From Synchiropus splendidus (Eukaryota > Chordata > Actinopteri > Syngnathiformes > Callionymidae), in assembly GCF_027744825.2 (NCBI RefSeq), contig NC_071335.1:15690501-15754500 (forward strand): a stretch of 64,000 nucleotides of DNA. Reading direction: 5' to 3'. The notes below the pieces were generated by a model. It did not search any database. It was not told the origin of the DNA and saw only the letters and a program-made list of their open reading frames with translations. Positions 1 through 11,500 of this stretch are shown here, one piece after another (position 1 is the first letter of the stretch; each line of letters starts with the position of its first letter). Position numbers and translations under genes: made by a program.

Positions 1-70
1 TCAGGGTGGTCATGTATTTTTGACTGTGACGCAGATATCTGTGATTTGTACCACATGTTACACAGCATAC

Positions 71-575
71 TAGAGGTGGGCAGTTAAATTTCCTACAGGG
101 CCACATTATAAACTCTTGTGAGGGAGGGGCCATCAAGGCAAAATAAAGGTGGCAATGACTATGACGTGAAGAAAAAAACCTTCAGCAATGAAGGTGAGAT
201 CAACCATAAAAGGATGGAAGCAAGGATATTAAGAAGTGTAAATATGGCATGAACCATATAAAAAATTACATTTTACAAAGATATAAGATGAAAAGGCAAT
301 TATTTCAAATGTATATTTTGAATTTTCTTTCAATTAATTTTGAGGAAAATAAACTAAAATGACAAACGAAAAGAAGAAACAAATGTTTAGTCATGAATGT
401 GCTGTATTTACTGTTGAACTAGTACTGGCTAAAATGGAAACAGGATAAAAAATGACAGAAAATGACAACTTACTGTATCAGTGGTATAGTTTTAGTCTGA
501 CCTCACGAGGGCCGCAAAACCACATTCAAAGGGCCGCAAATGGCCCCTGGGCCACACTTTGCCCAGGTCAGTACT
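71..575. mobile_element. hAT-like non-autonomous element remnant
   Basis: The left end reads TAGAGGTGGGCAG and the right end reads TTTGCCCAGGTCA. These are imperfect inverted ends around an AT-rich core that has GGGCC-rich segments just inside each end. That layout is typical of short hAT-type elements in fish. No clear 8-bp target duplication was found and no transposase is encoded. The class assignment is inference. Confidence 0.4.
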
Positions 576-1071
576 ACATGTTATATAATTTTGTTTTATG
601 CCGAGAATGCAACAGTATGATTGACAGCATTGTTGATGATGAAACAATCAATAAATCTTTATGTCAACCAATGACTTTGGTCTTAGCGGAAAGTATGAGC
701 AAACAGTTTTATCATGGTGATAAATGTTACAGTGAGGATGGATTTGATCGACACCTGCCATTGTGATGTCACGCATCATCATCTACCCCTGCTGCCTTAG
801 TGATAGTAATGGCCAAAGAGTATAAGAGTATTTATTCACTGACTCATTCCTCTTTGATCTGACTCTGGACGTAAATAAATACAAGGAGAACAACTTAACG
901 TTTGCTAATAAAAACATGCGAATAGACTTGTTTGAATTAATATCAGTCTGATCAGACTTGCAAATGAATTTTCATTTCTCTTTTCTTTTATTCATTTCTC
1001 TCTTTTGAGTCTGATTTTTGAGAGTGTTCTTTCAAGCGGTGTGTCATGAGGGAGTGTCAGGTGCACCGTGG

Positions 1072-1240
1072 GAAATGATCCAGTTTCACCTCATAAGTCC
1101 GGAGATGGAGGTGGGCGTCCTGATGACGTTAGAAGGTGTTGACAATCTACCAACGTGAGGAGATCACATGGATTCGGTCACATTCTTTCTATGCGCTGTA
1201 GATCTATGATGATGCATTGACTCCTCCATCACTCGCAGCC
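1072..1240 (+). repeat. Dispersed repeat, copy 1 (partner at 60.7 kb)
   Basis: This stretch and 60725-60880 share a series of blocks in the same order and orientation: GAAATGAT, TTTCAC, GTCCGGAGA, GAGGTGGG, ATCTACCAACGTG, CACATGGATTC, ACATTCTTTCTAT, GTAGATCTATG/ATAGATCTATG and ATGCATTGACTC. The copies are clearly diverged. No coding potential was seen. The family is not recognised. Confidence 0.75.
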
Positions 1241-2140
1241 TCTTCCCACATGCACTCACAGCGAAGAAATGCCCACCTTCCAGTTGTTTTTAAACCTGAT
1301 GCCCCTCTAACTTGACCACACACCTTCACGACAGAATGAGGGCGTGTTCCTAGTCTGTCCTGTGATGCCAAAGACTGTCTACACCACAGTGCTAATAGAG
1401 CTAACAGAGCTAATGGCTGACGCGACATCTCACTTCAAAATTTACATATTAAAAGTTTTTTTTTCCTGCAGGACTGTTGACTAAATGACTCAGGTTGGGA
1501 TTTTTTTCAATGACCCAAGGTTGAATGAGAAAATTTGTTCAGTCATCCTGCATTTATTTTCCAAAAAGAAGAGACAGTGAAAGTCATGAGAAAGATCAAC
1601 AAAACACTCGAAAAACTGTTGCCGTCTGGCGGCATTGATAACAGAAAAAAATTGAAAATAAATAATAATAATAATAATAATTCTGCATCTGAATTTGGGA
1701 GTTTAAACCAGCAAGGTTAGTGTTCCTTGCATTTTATTCCACATCAAATTATGTCTCTAATTTTCCTCTTTGTTGTTATGAAATGTCCCACGTTTCAACT
1801 CCAGAACACTGTTAATGCAGGAGAAATGAACATCCGTGTAAGTGTGTTTTGAGCAGATAAAGCCGGACCGCTCCACAAAACCAGTTCTCCACCATTGGAC
1901 GCATCAACAAAAGCCTCATTGTTGGCATTCATGCTCCCACTGGAGCACTGTCCCTCACGTTCCTCTAAGTCCCCTTATCAGCTGGTCTGACAATCCCTTG
2001 TTCCCAGACGGAGCAGGCACTGACTCACAAAGAGGCTGAGAGGGAACAACGTGGTGTCGGGAGGTGAAGGAGACAAGAGCCAAGGAGTAAATAAGTGACA
2101 GGCTCGGCCCTGATTCAAGTGTGACACTGAAAGAGCTGAA

Positions 2141-2259
2141 TATAAAGGAGCACGATTGGGAAGCTTTTTTTCTGTGTTTGGATTTGCTGCGAGGAGGCAA
2201 GCGACTGAGGATTATCCGAATTAACGCTGAACAGGATTTGCTCTCATGATTAACTCAAG
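2141..2259 (+). promoter_or_regulatory. nxnl1: nxnl1 core promoter and 5' untranslated exon
   Basis: A TATAAAGG box lies at 2141-2148. A GGATTA motif (reverse of TAATCC, the CRX/OTX photoreceptor homeodomain core) lies at 2209-2214. An untranslated exon appears to end at 2259 before GTAAAT, and the acceptor TTGTTTGTTCCAG ends at 2350, five bases before the start codon. TATA position and splice sites are seen directly. Promoter function and CRX control are inferred from the gene's known photoreceptor expression. Confidence 0.5.
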
Positions 2260-2355
2260 GTAAATATGTATCAGTGTGTACCTGCATGAGCAGGTCAAAA
2301 TAACCGCAGTGAAAACACTCATACCACAGCAGCGGTTTTGTTTGTTCCAGACTCA

Positions 2356-3671
2356 ATGGTGGAGTTGTTTGCAGAGCGGGTTTTGATAAAGAACAACAAG
2401 GAGCAGGACGAGCTGGACACCGAGCGAGAGATCGTGATGCGTCTGCAGAACCGGATCCTGATGCTGTTCTTCGCCTCGGCGTCATGTGAACGCTGCCGGC
2501 AGTTTGTCCCCAAACTCAAAGACTTCTTCAAACAGTTGACGGATGAATTCTACGTGGATCGCTCTGCACAGCTGGTCCTTCTGTACATAAGGTAATGACC
2601 ATCACCTACAGCCAAGTCTGTGCAGTTCGATGGCAGATATTCTACTTCAGTTGCTGTGTACTTTTTTGGTTTTTGATCTGAAGCACAGTGACAACTAGGA
2701 GTGAGATCAAAAAAGTAAAAGCTGGTTCTGAGCCAGAGGGCAGTGCTCTGTAGCAGGCATCCATCGTCTGCACCCTGCCTGGATGTAGACAACGGGGAGA
2801 GAAAGATCCTCTTTCGACTGCCCTGCGACGCCCACTCCATTTCAGGCAGCCTCCATCTCATCATTGCTATGTTGCTTCGAGCCCTTTCCTCCTAAGGCCC
2901 AGGCTTCCTCCTGCAGGTGACAGTCTGTTCTAGGACCCTCATCCTTTGAATGATTTTTACATTTTATCTGAAAAAAAATACTTTAAAAATACATCAGAAG
3001 ACTGGACATCCAACTTCAGTGCTCACGCATCACTTGAAGAAATCTGAACATGCATTCATCTGAATATGAGATGATGATAACTCAAAATCATCATGTACGG
3101 TTAACATTTCCATCTGGTTCAATTCTGTTCCCTCTCTCTGTGTCACGTCAGTTTGGACCTCTCTGAGGATCAACAGGAAAGCTTCCTCAAGGAGTTGCCC
3201 AGGAGGTGCCTGTTCTTAGCATACGAGGACCCCTACAGGAGGTGAGTGGGAGTAAACTCTGAGTGCACAACCTGCTGCTGGGATAATAGCAGTGTAAATA
3301 CATCCATCTGCTGTGTGCTTGATGTGCGTGTCTGCAGGGAGCTGAAGGAGCTCTACCACGTCGAAGAGCTGCCCACGGTGGTGGTCCTGCGTCCAGACTG
3401 CTCCATCCTCATCCCCAATGCCGTGGAGGAGATACTGCGTCTGGGCCCAGACTGCTACATCAACTGGCAGGAGGCAGCTGAGATCATCGACAGGAACTTC
3501 ATGATCACGGACGACTTTCAGGAGAAGTCCATGCGCAGCTTTAGTGACCCAGTCAGGAGACTCAAGTACAAGGTGGAGGACGATAAGAAGAAGAGGAAGA
3601 AGTGCAGGTTATTGGGTGGAGGGGGAGAGACAGAGGAAGCTGGAGCTAAAGATGCAGGGTCGCCATGGTGA
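2356..3671 (+). CDS. nxnl1: Nucleoredoxin-like protein 1 (rod-derived cone viability factor)
   Basis: CDS join(2356..2591, 3152..3241, 3338..3671), 219 codons plus stop, close to the 212 residues of human NXNL1. The protein is a thioredoxin-fold family member made by rods; its secreted short form supports cones and its long form protects against oxidation. The N-terminal block (IKNNKEQDELDTE), the redox motif C44-E-R-C47 and the block NWQEAAEIIDRNF align with the mammalian protein. The CxxC sits at the same residue numbers as the human CPQC. All junctions are GT-AG and the phases fit (phase 2, phase 2). The tail is basic (KKKRKK), then glycine/glutamate-rich. Reading through intron 1 gives a stop after 79 residues. 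Reading through intron 2 gives a stop after exactly 109 residues, the length of the human short isoform. The next gene is adgrl1, same strand. Confidence 0.95.
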
Positions 3672-3784
3672 CGCTGAGAGCACGATTGAGCAGAGGAGGT
3701 GTTTCATTTTCCCATTTGTTGCATCAGAAACTGACAATGATGTTGAGGGAGACCCTTGGTCTGACGTGAACTAAAAGGGTGGCC

Positions 3785-3790
3785 AATAAA
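3785..3790 (+). terminator. nxnl1: nxnl1 polyadenylation signal
   Basis: A canonical AATAAA lies 114 bases after the nxnl1 stop codon, giving a short 3' untranslated region. Use of the site is inferred. Confidence 0.6.
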
Positions 3791-3799
3791 TGAAGTCCA

Positions 3800-5090
3800 G
3801 AAGGCGGGACTCTTCGAAATGTAGACTTAGTGGCGAGCAACAGAAATGATAATCACAGTGTGATCTGAATATATGAAAAGAAAGCATTGTTTTTTTTTTC
3901 AATAGATTTTGAGGAAAACATTTTTAACAAGAAACAACAGGTCATTTTATTTATTTATTTTATCTTCAAGATAAAATAAAGATTAGGAGGCAAAGTGCCA
4001 TTTGCTGATTAAGCAATGAAAACTAAATCCCTGAATAAAAATTACAATGAGAAAATTGATATCTTGATACTATAATATATCACATTATGATGGTTGTATA
4101 TAAAAAAAACAAAAAACGCAGAGAAATACTGAATAGGCGGTATGTAAAGCTCTTGCTGGCCAAAAAAATGACCCGACCCGGCCGGATGTGGCCCCCCAGC
4201 CTTAAGTTTGACATGTACTTTAAAGGTTAAAAATATACACCAATTGGTTTAGAAAGAGGTTTCCAGTCACCTACATGGAAGTCATGTCTATTTTGCTTCA
4301 TAATCATAAACTCAACCGATCATGAATACAACTCACACAGAACATCTCTGAATGGCGTATGGAGGATTTTAAGTGCAACAACAAACACTCATGTAGTGAC
4401 CCTACTGTATGAGGGGAATTTTTTCAAACATTTCGATTATTTTACTTGCGCCTTTTGTTGAATGAAAGAGTCATCTACCTTAGTATCTTAGAGTATTGAG
4501 TAGCGTTGTCAAGCTGTGAAAAAAACACATATTTATGTGCTATTAAATCTGTATCAACGCTCGAAAACAACCAAAGGCTTGAAGATACCTTCACTCCAGA
4601 CTAGTAAACTCTGAAGACATGATGGTGAATCTATAGTACTGCCTTCCCCAAACCCTAGAAATGACCTCTGCTCTCTCTCGTCGGAAAGCTACCTGTGCAG
4701 CCAGGAACTCTGCAGAAGTCGTGCAGAGATCGGAGCGATCAGACCTTCTCAATGCCCATCATGATTCAGACTCCACACTGCGCCAACCTGGCTGGTTCCT
4801 GAAGCTGCCATCCAGCACGGCGTGAGCTTCTTGAGAACACTTGATATCATGGTGATGTTCTACTGGATTCCAGATGTATGCTAATGTGGGCACCAGCGCG
4901 GGTCCAGACTTGAGGCTGAAGGGGGCAGAATGGAAGGCGGATAGAGGGTGAAAAGTCTCATGTTTACATGGGTGAGTCTCATTGTTTGCAAATGGGACGG
5001 AATAACTGTAGCAGTTGTGCGTCATCCATTAACCTCTGACCCCAGACCCGTGCACCAGCGACGATCTCATATCGAAGATGAAACCTTCAG
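3800..5090. other. Intergenic spacer between nxnl1 and adgrl1
   Basis: No exon is recognised here. It is AT-rich up to about 4600. The piece at about 4140-4220, GGATGTGGCCCCCCAGCC followed by GTTTGACATGT, resembles the end of an hAT-like fish repeat. The adgrl1 CpG-rich region begins near 5100. Confidence 0.5.
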
Positions 5091-5099
5091 CTGGTCCTT

Positions 5100-5843
5100 C
5101 TCTCTGTCTGCCACACGCAAATACACACGCCAGGCGCGCCACCGCGAATCAGAGCGCGCAACAAGCGGCGCGGAGGCTAGAGAGCGGGAGCGCGCGCGGA
5201 GAACAGCGAGCGCGGATGAAGGCGACGGCAGGCGCGGGAAACCTTCTCTCCTGCCAGTCTTTTTTTTTAACCGCTAAAACTGGGCGCACCTTTTTTTTTT
5301 TTTGGTGGATGAGAGGCGGACAAGATAGGAGGCCGGTGCTGGTCCTGATGTGCAGCTGCGCCTCATCACGATTCCTCACGGACACGCGAGGCTGGACCGT
5401 CGACGCTCTCTCCGTCTGAACGGGAGGATGGACGTGAACAACGTCGACACTTTAGAGAGAGAAACGGCGAGGCTTCGCTGAGATGTAGACGTCGACGGAA
5501 GAGGAGAAGAACGCGGAGTCCGACTATTGTCATCGCGCTGCTGCATGTGCTGTCGCGCATTCTCTGCACGCGAGGGCCGACAGCCCGCATCCTCTCTGGG
5601 CATCGAACCCGTGGGAATTATGACGAGAGACATCGACAGGAAGGCGTGAGGTCCAGTGGCTGACCAGAGGAGGACGCCCGGCTGTGTTCGTGCTCCGCAG
5701 GTACCGTCGCCCACACCGCCACTCCCTGTTCAATACTTGCCATTTTTCATGCATCGTGAAACACGGAGGAAAGTGTAGGAGAGATGCGGGAGACGCAGTG
5801 AGCGAGGAGGAGGAGGAGGAGGAGGGAAGCGGGAGAATTGACG
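5100..5843 (+). promoter_or_regulatory. adgrl1: adgrl1 CpG-rich promoter and non-coding first exon
   Basis: Base composition changes abruptly to GC- and CpG-rich (many GCGC, CGCG and GACG words) in an otherwise AT-rich neighbourhood. The block ends with a good donor, AATTGACG before GTAAGATATGG, with the exon ending at 5843. A long non-coding first exon joined to the signal-peptide exon (acceptor ending at 17417) fits a TATA-less neuronal gene. The transcription start and the exon's left limit cannot be set from sequence. Open frames inside the block are GC-rich chance frames. Confidence 0.6.
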
Positions 5844-6749
5844 GTAAGATATGGATGTAGGCTATAGATGCGCCCCGCCCCGCTTCATCTTAGTTCCCCC
5901 TCTGTGTGTGTGTGTGTGTCTTTAAAGCACGTATACAACAAATGATGCTGGCGAGGTCCGTTTATTGAGGGAGGGGTCGGGACCAGAGAGGATGCTGTGG
6001 GGAGCATCCAACTGCCTGCTGCCATTAGGCAGGGTCAGTGGTAAAGGAGCGGTGTGAAATATTCATGTGGGCCTGAGTGAGAGGCGCGCAAGTGCTAATG
6101 ACTCAGGTCGTCCCGTTACGATCGCACCCTCCCTTTGATCAACACCGGGCTTTGGTGGAGCTGAGGGTTTGCTGATTCACTACTGAAGCATCGGGAGGAG
6201 GGAGGAAAAAAAAAAAAAAAGATGGGCTGAGATGGAGAGTGGATGTCCGTTATCAATATTTCAGGGAGAGCTGGAGCGGACTGGGTCAGTGGAGGAGGCC
6301 GGGCGGCGACCCCGGGAATTGTAGCGAGACAAGGAAAAATAAGACGTAGAATTGGAAGGGAACGGTTGAAACGGTGGATTATTTTAGTTGTATTGAATTA
6401 CAGCGCGACCATGCCCAGTTTCACGGACAGGGTTTGTAGGTGCACTCATGAGGAAGGGTTTACAGTTGGGCGAGCTGAAGATTGCATCAGTTTTTTTCCT
6501 TCACATCATTGGGTCCTCTTGGCTTCACCCATTATTTCCTGATGGGCAGACGGTTATGAGCCGTCTCGCGCTCAATACGCGGATGGCGCTTGCCAGTGTG
6601 TCACAGAGGTAGCAGAGGAGACATAAAAACAAATCGCATCCATTCAGAATGTGGACGGTTGCTTGTTGCAATGTTATTACATTGGGTTTTATAAGCACTG
6701 TTTGCAGACGGTGGGGAGATGTTTGCAAGTGTGGACCTCATGGTTATGA

Positions 6750-6835
6750 ATACATGTGCCAAACTCAAGGCCCAGGGGCCAAATATGGCCTTGTAAGTCA
6801 TTAACTGTGGCCCGCCAGAGTTTTGCTAGACTGAC
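6750..6835. repeat. hAT-like repeat end
   Basis: The sequence ATGTGCCAAACTCAAGGCCC, AGGGGCCAAATATGGCC and then GTGGCCCGCCAGAG is the widely dispersed fish repeat end in which inverted GGCC words follow a CAAACTCAAGG core. Similar pieces occur near 4.2, 49.2 and 57.7 kb. The other end of this copy was not located. Confidence 0.4.
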
Positions 6836-8496
6836 ATTATACCATAAATCACCTTTGGTCTGGGTGTCACAGCTCCCTCATGATGTGACGCTATCACAAG
6901 ATTTTGCTAATACCACAATATATCTAGTGAGATTATCAATATATTGCAAGAAACTTCATTCCAGATACTAGATATCCTCTGTCTTGTAAGAACACTGAAA
7001 CAACCTCAGCGGAAGTACAAAACATTGTCAGTCAATTTCACACAAATGGCAACCAAGTGACACAAAACAGGCGGAGCAAAGGCTGTTCTTTATACTCACA
7101 GACCTCTTTTGGATGCAGAGATTGGTCATAGTAATATACGAAGCAGTGCAGCTCAGTTTCAGCTCTGTGAAGAAGGGTGGAGCTCTTGAGCCTTTCGGAT
7201 CAACTGAGCTGTCAACAGCTAGACTATATATCACTTGGTTTGTGTGTCAGAGCAGCGCTTGACTGTGATCACACAACAACTGAGAGACCATCTACCAGGA
7301 GTTTGGTTTCATCTCAGGTATTAATATCATAAAATATTGACATAACAGACATGGATGAGCCAAATGTTGATTAGCATGTGGCTAACCGCTCTGTTATCTT
7401 AGCACAGCTGATGCTAGGTTCGTGTAGTCATTTCGAAAGTCTAAAACTCTGCAGCAGCAGGCATTTTGTGTGGGAGCGCTTTTTGAACGACTGTATGTTT
7501 GTCGCTCCAATATCGATATTCGGCCCCCGCATATCGATAATACAGGGCCAGACGAAATCTCGCAATGTATTGCTGTTTCGATATTTTGGCTGCTTTGGCA
7601 GGATGCTTACTTGAAGCAAAGTTTATGAACTTGAACCAAAACTAAGAAGTCGATGCAGCTTTCTTTGTGTCACGTTGAGGAGAAGAGCAGCATTATGCTA
7701 AATCTGGCGTCCAACTATCAAAATGGAGACAACGTCCGTTTAGACGTATTGAATGTTGGCTGTTTAGTCATAGTGAGGAGCAGAGTCATTTTGGGTCACT
7801 TATTGTCGAGATCCGACTTCAGTTGATAAGGTGATATATTGAGTCATATGTTAAAAGAATGTTAGCCTTACTTAAGAAAATCATTTTCGGAGGCAATGTG
7901 CAGTAGTTGATCAAAGAAATGTGAAATAAAAAATGTGAAGGTGAACAATAAAAAAATGGCAATGACATGAGAAAAAATTGTTTTTATTTATTTATTTATT
8001 TTTCAATAAATATAATATCATTTCTCAATTGACACTTTCTTTAAAGGAATAAAAACTATAATAAAATGCAACATTGTGAGCTGATATAAAAAAGAGAATT
8101 GGAGGGAACTTTTGGACGATAATTGCTTTCGTGTATCCCTGTAAAATTCTTACAAAGGTCCGTGATGTATTGAGCATCAAAATGAGTCATTTCCAGAATG
8201 TATTTTTTTTTAAATTGAAAGCTGAGTGTTTGTTCTTTTTCCGAGTGCTGCAGTACATGTTTCAGTGCTTGGTCTGCTTGGTCCACATAACTACCACCGA
8301 TCATCTCCTGGTGTCAATGTCCTGTGAGCTGTGTAATTACACTAAATATTAGAATGTCACTGCGACAGATAGTTGATCCGCTCAGCTGTCATCCTATTGA
8401 TTTGAATATGGGGAAAGATCTGCTGTGTACTGTAATATAGATGAGAAGTGAATTACCGAAAATGACGGATGAAGCACTTTAGCTGCCTGGTCTCCT

Positions 8497-8497
<1 letters not shown>

Positions 8498-8539
<42 letters not shown>
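8498..8539 (+). repeat. (GT)n(GA)n compound microsatellite
   Basis: An uninterrupted GT run passes directly into a GA run. It is intronic in adgrl1. Confidence 0.95.
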
Positions 8540-11500
8540 TTCGCTGCTGTCACACTGGTGCCATATCCATGAAGCACCGCGCCTTTCATGTTCCTGTCAT
8601 GTGTGACATATATAGGAACAATAATAGAGAATAATCACGCGTGTGGTTTGTGGCGCATCATTCAGTTATTGAAATGAAATGTTGCTTTAAATAGTGTGTA
8701 ACTGGAATGTAAAAGGAAGCACTCAGAATCAAGGACTCAACAAAGAGCAATCTCAAGTGGAAGCCCTCCACTGTTGCTTGCAGGTTTCATCATCAGTTCA
8801 GGGATCATTTAACTCCTCTGTTCTCAGTTGTCGCTGCTTGATCTGACTCCATCTCAAGATGGAAGACGGTCGTAAATCAAGTGGCAGTCCACCTCTGAGC
8901 CAGAAACCCATCTGCCCCGGGTTATTCATGGTTGCAAATATTTCAAACAATGGTGACATATATAGACTTTTTTTTTTTTAAATAACAAAGCGGCTTCTTG
9001 CCACAGAGAAAGTGTCTACACGTTTGGGTAGTATAATATAGGACTTTTATGATTGAGGCGTTGACTCAAACATGAGCTGGAGCAGGGAATGGAACCAAGG
9101 CTCGAGCCCCTTCGGTGTAGGATTCTGCGCAAGTAGGTCGTCCCAGTCACATGACTTGACAAAAACAATATCATCCGATCATCCATCCTCACTATAACAT
9201 GTGCCACTGAGGCAAAATATCCAAGAACACTCGCTGCTGGGATTCTGTCCTACACATCCCACAGCGTCCACAGAAATCATTCAGCAGAAGCCTTTTATCT
9301 CTCCTCCTCTCTCATGCTACTTTAGGTAGAGTCACAATTGAATTACTGTAAATCCCAGACGATAAGCCACTACTTTTTTCTCGTGGTCAGAACCCTGCGG
9401 CTTATGCAGTGATGTGGTTAATATACGGATTTTTACAGGCTAAAGAGCATCATGCTACCAAACTATTGACCCTCATCACATCAAATCGATGAGATCACAG
9501 GCGTCTTATTTACCATAAAGTGCTCCAAATGCGCTGTTTTTGCCCGTGTGTCCACGGAGCCGATCTCCTGGAGGAGTGGGCAAGAGAAGCAGCAGCTGAG
9601 ACCGGCTGTGGTGTTGGAACTTCGACTGCACTGAGGAAAACTGCACATTTTGAGCGCTTGAGTGTAAATGAAAGATGCGAGAAGTTCATGATTCAAGATC
9701 AGATCATTGTCGAGTTAGTTTCATGAGTCAGTCTCGATGCTGGACCCCGTTTTCAAAACTGACTTAGAAGTGATCCTCATGTATTTTTAACCTTGGTGCA
9801 CCACTGCACCTGCGATTTATAGACTGGTGCATCTTGTATATGAGCAAGATCTATATTCCATATTAAATTTACCGGGTGCAGATAATATGCTGGTGAGATC
9901 AATAGTCCGGAATTTACGGTAACCGGATGTATGTATCAATAAGAGATGCATCCTAAGCATCCAACATAAAGATGCAATTTTCACCTATATTTCTCTCAGA
10001 CTTTATCACTCATTGAAACTTGCAGAACACATATGACCTTGCATGGTTGTTGCAGTTCTAACAGGGAAACAAATGTGACTTTTCAAGTGCAAACCTTTAG
10101 TTTGTTTCTGACAGTGAGGACTTTGAAATGAAAACAAAACAGTTTGTAAATTAAGTAGCAAAACAGTTCAAAAGTTTGCAAGTTTTGGCTCTTAAAATAA
10201 TTTATAAGAAAACACCAGACGACCAGTGTGAAAATGAAACACAAGTTGCCTATTATTTTTGACGTGACTGAGTGAATATCAACGATATCTTGACAGCCGA
10301 TGAGTAGAAGGGATCGGTTTCATTTCTGCCTCGCACATTATTCTCTCCACTCCTCATCTAATCTCCTAGTTATGGTCCTTCAGCTGCTAAACTCTTATAC
10401 TCTAATACTTACTTAATAACCTCAGGGTTTTTTTTAGCATCGCTTTGTTCGCACCCCTGTGAAGACTGTGGAAGCTCTTCACGTTACAAGTAAAATCCCC
10501 TGCTTAGACCTTGTTCACGTTTCACTGGCGATTCACAGATCACTTGGTTTCATCCCCGTCACAGTGACCCGCCTGGAACCTCGACGTAAGATTTAAACAT
10601 GAATAGAATCATGTGGTTTTAGCTTTTCATTCCGCCGTGTTTTAATTGGAATATAAAGTGCCTGTTTAAAAGCAGACCACGTTTAACCTACTTTAATATA
10701 TGAGAACATAGGGGCGACAGACATTTTAAGTGGATTTTGAATTTTCACAAATTCAGATTTTTACATTTAAACAGTGTATTGCCAAACACGTAGTGGCTGA
10801 AAGCTAAGCCTCCATTTTAATTCCGCAGAGATCTAGAGGTAGTAAGTAAGTGGGGAAAAGTCCAGCTGTTTAGATTCAGTGAGAGTGCCCGAAATGTAAA
10901 AACACACAATGTGCCTTTATCTGAGTTTGTGCCTTCCCTGGGGAGCCGCTGCAGTTTGATAAATACTGTATGTGAAGGAATAAATCAATGTTTAATCCAC
11001 TATCTGTCCTGAGAAGAGACTGTATCCATCAGATGAAAGAAAATGGAAAAGCCAAAGTTTCCAGGGGCTGTTTTCAGTCAACTGAGGGTGAAACTTGAAC
11101 AACGGCGCTTCATTTTTCACCTCGGATCAGAGAACATCAAATTATTATTATTATTTTTCCTGTTCATCCTCCTTTAAATAAATGAACTATTGAATGGATG
11201 GGTTGTCTTGGATTGTTTTATTGCTCCGCTGGGACCCGTCTTCAAACCACAGTGGAAGAATAAAGACAATAATAACTAATAATAAATCTCTGACAATGAA
11301 ATTAGCTGACATGTCTCCCAGCTATTTCAATGGGAGCTCTTAGGAGCTGGCAGGGCGCCACGCAGGTGCTAATGTTCGCCCTCGAGCTGCACGTCTTTGT
11401 TTTTTTCCGCCTGCAACATGAGAGTGATTGACGGAGGGCGACACCTCCGGTCCCTAGAGTCACGCGTGGACCAGACAAACACGCCGGCTTTAAAACCCTG

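Larger units (their letters stand above)
1..2130. other. Intergenic region upstream of nxnl1
   Basis: No coding exon is recognisable on either strand. The short open frames have no family resemblance and no splice context. The stretch holds an hAT-like repeat remnant (about 71-575), one copy of a dispersed repeat that recurs near 60.7 kb (about 1072-1240), and a short AAT run near 1661-1680. The last few hundred bases before 2141 should include the upstream regulatory region of nxnl1. Confidence 0.6.

Noticed and set aside
5078..5754. Several overlapping open frames on both strands near 5.1-5.7 kb
   Set aside because: The region is a CpG-rich promoter and leader exon. Frames are arginine/alanine/serine-rich by composition and overlap each other on both strands.
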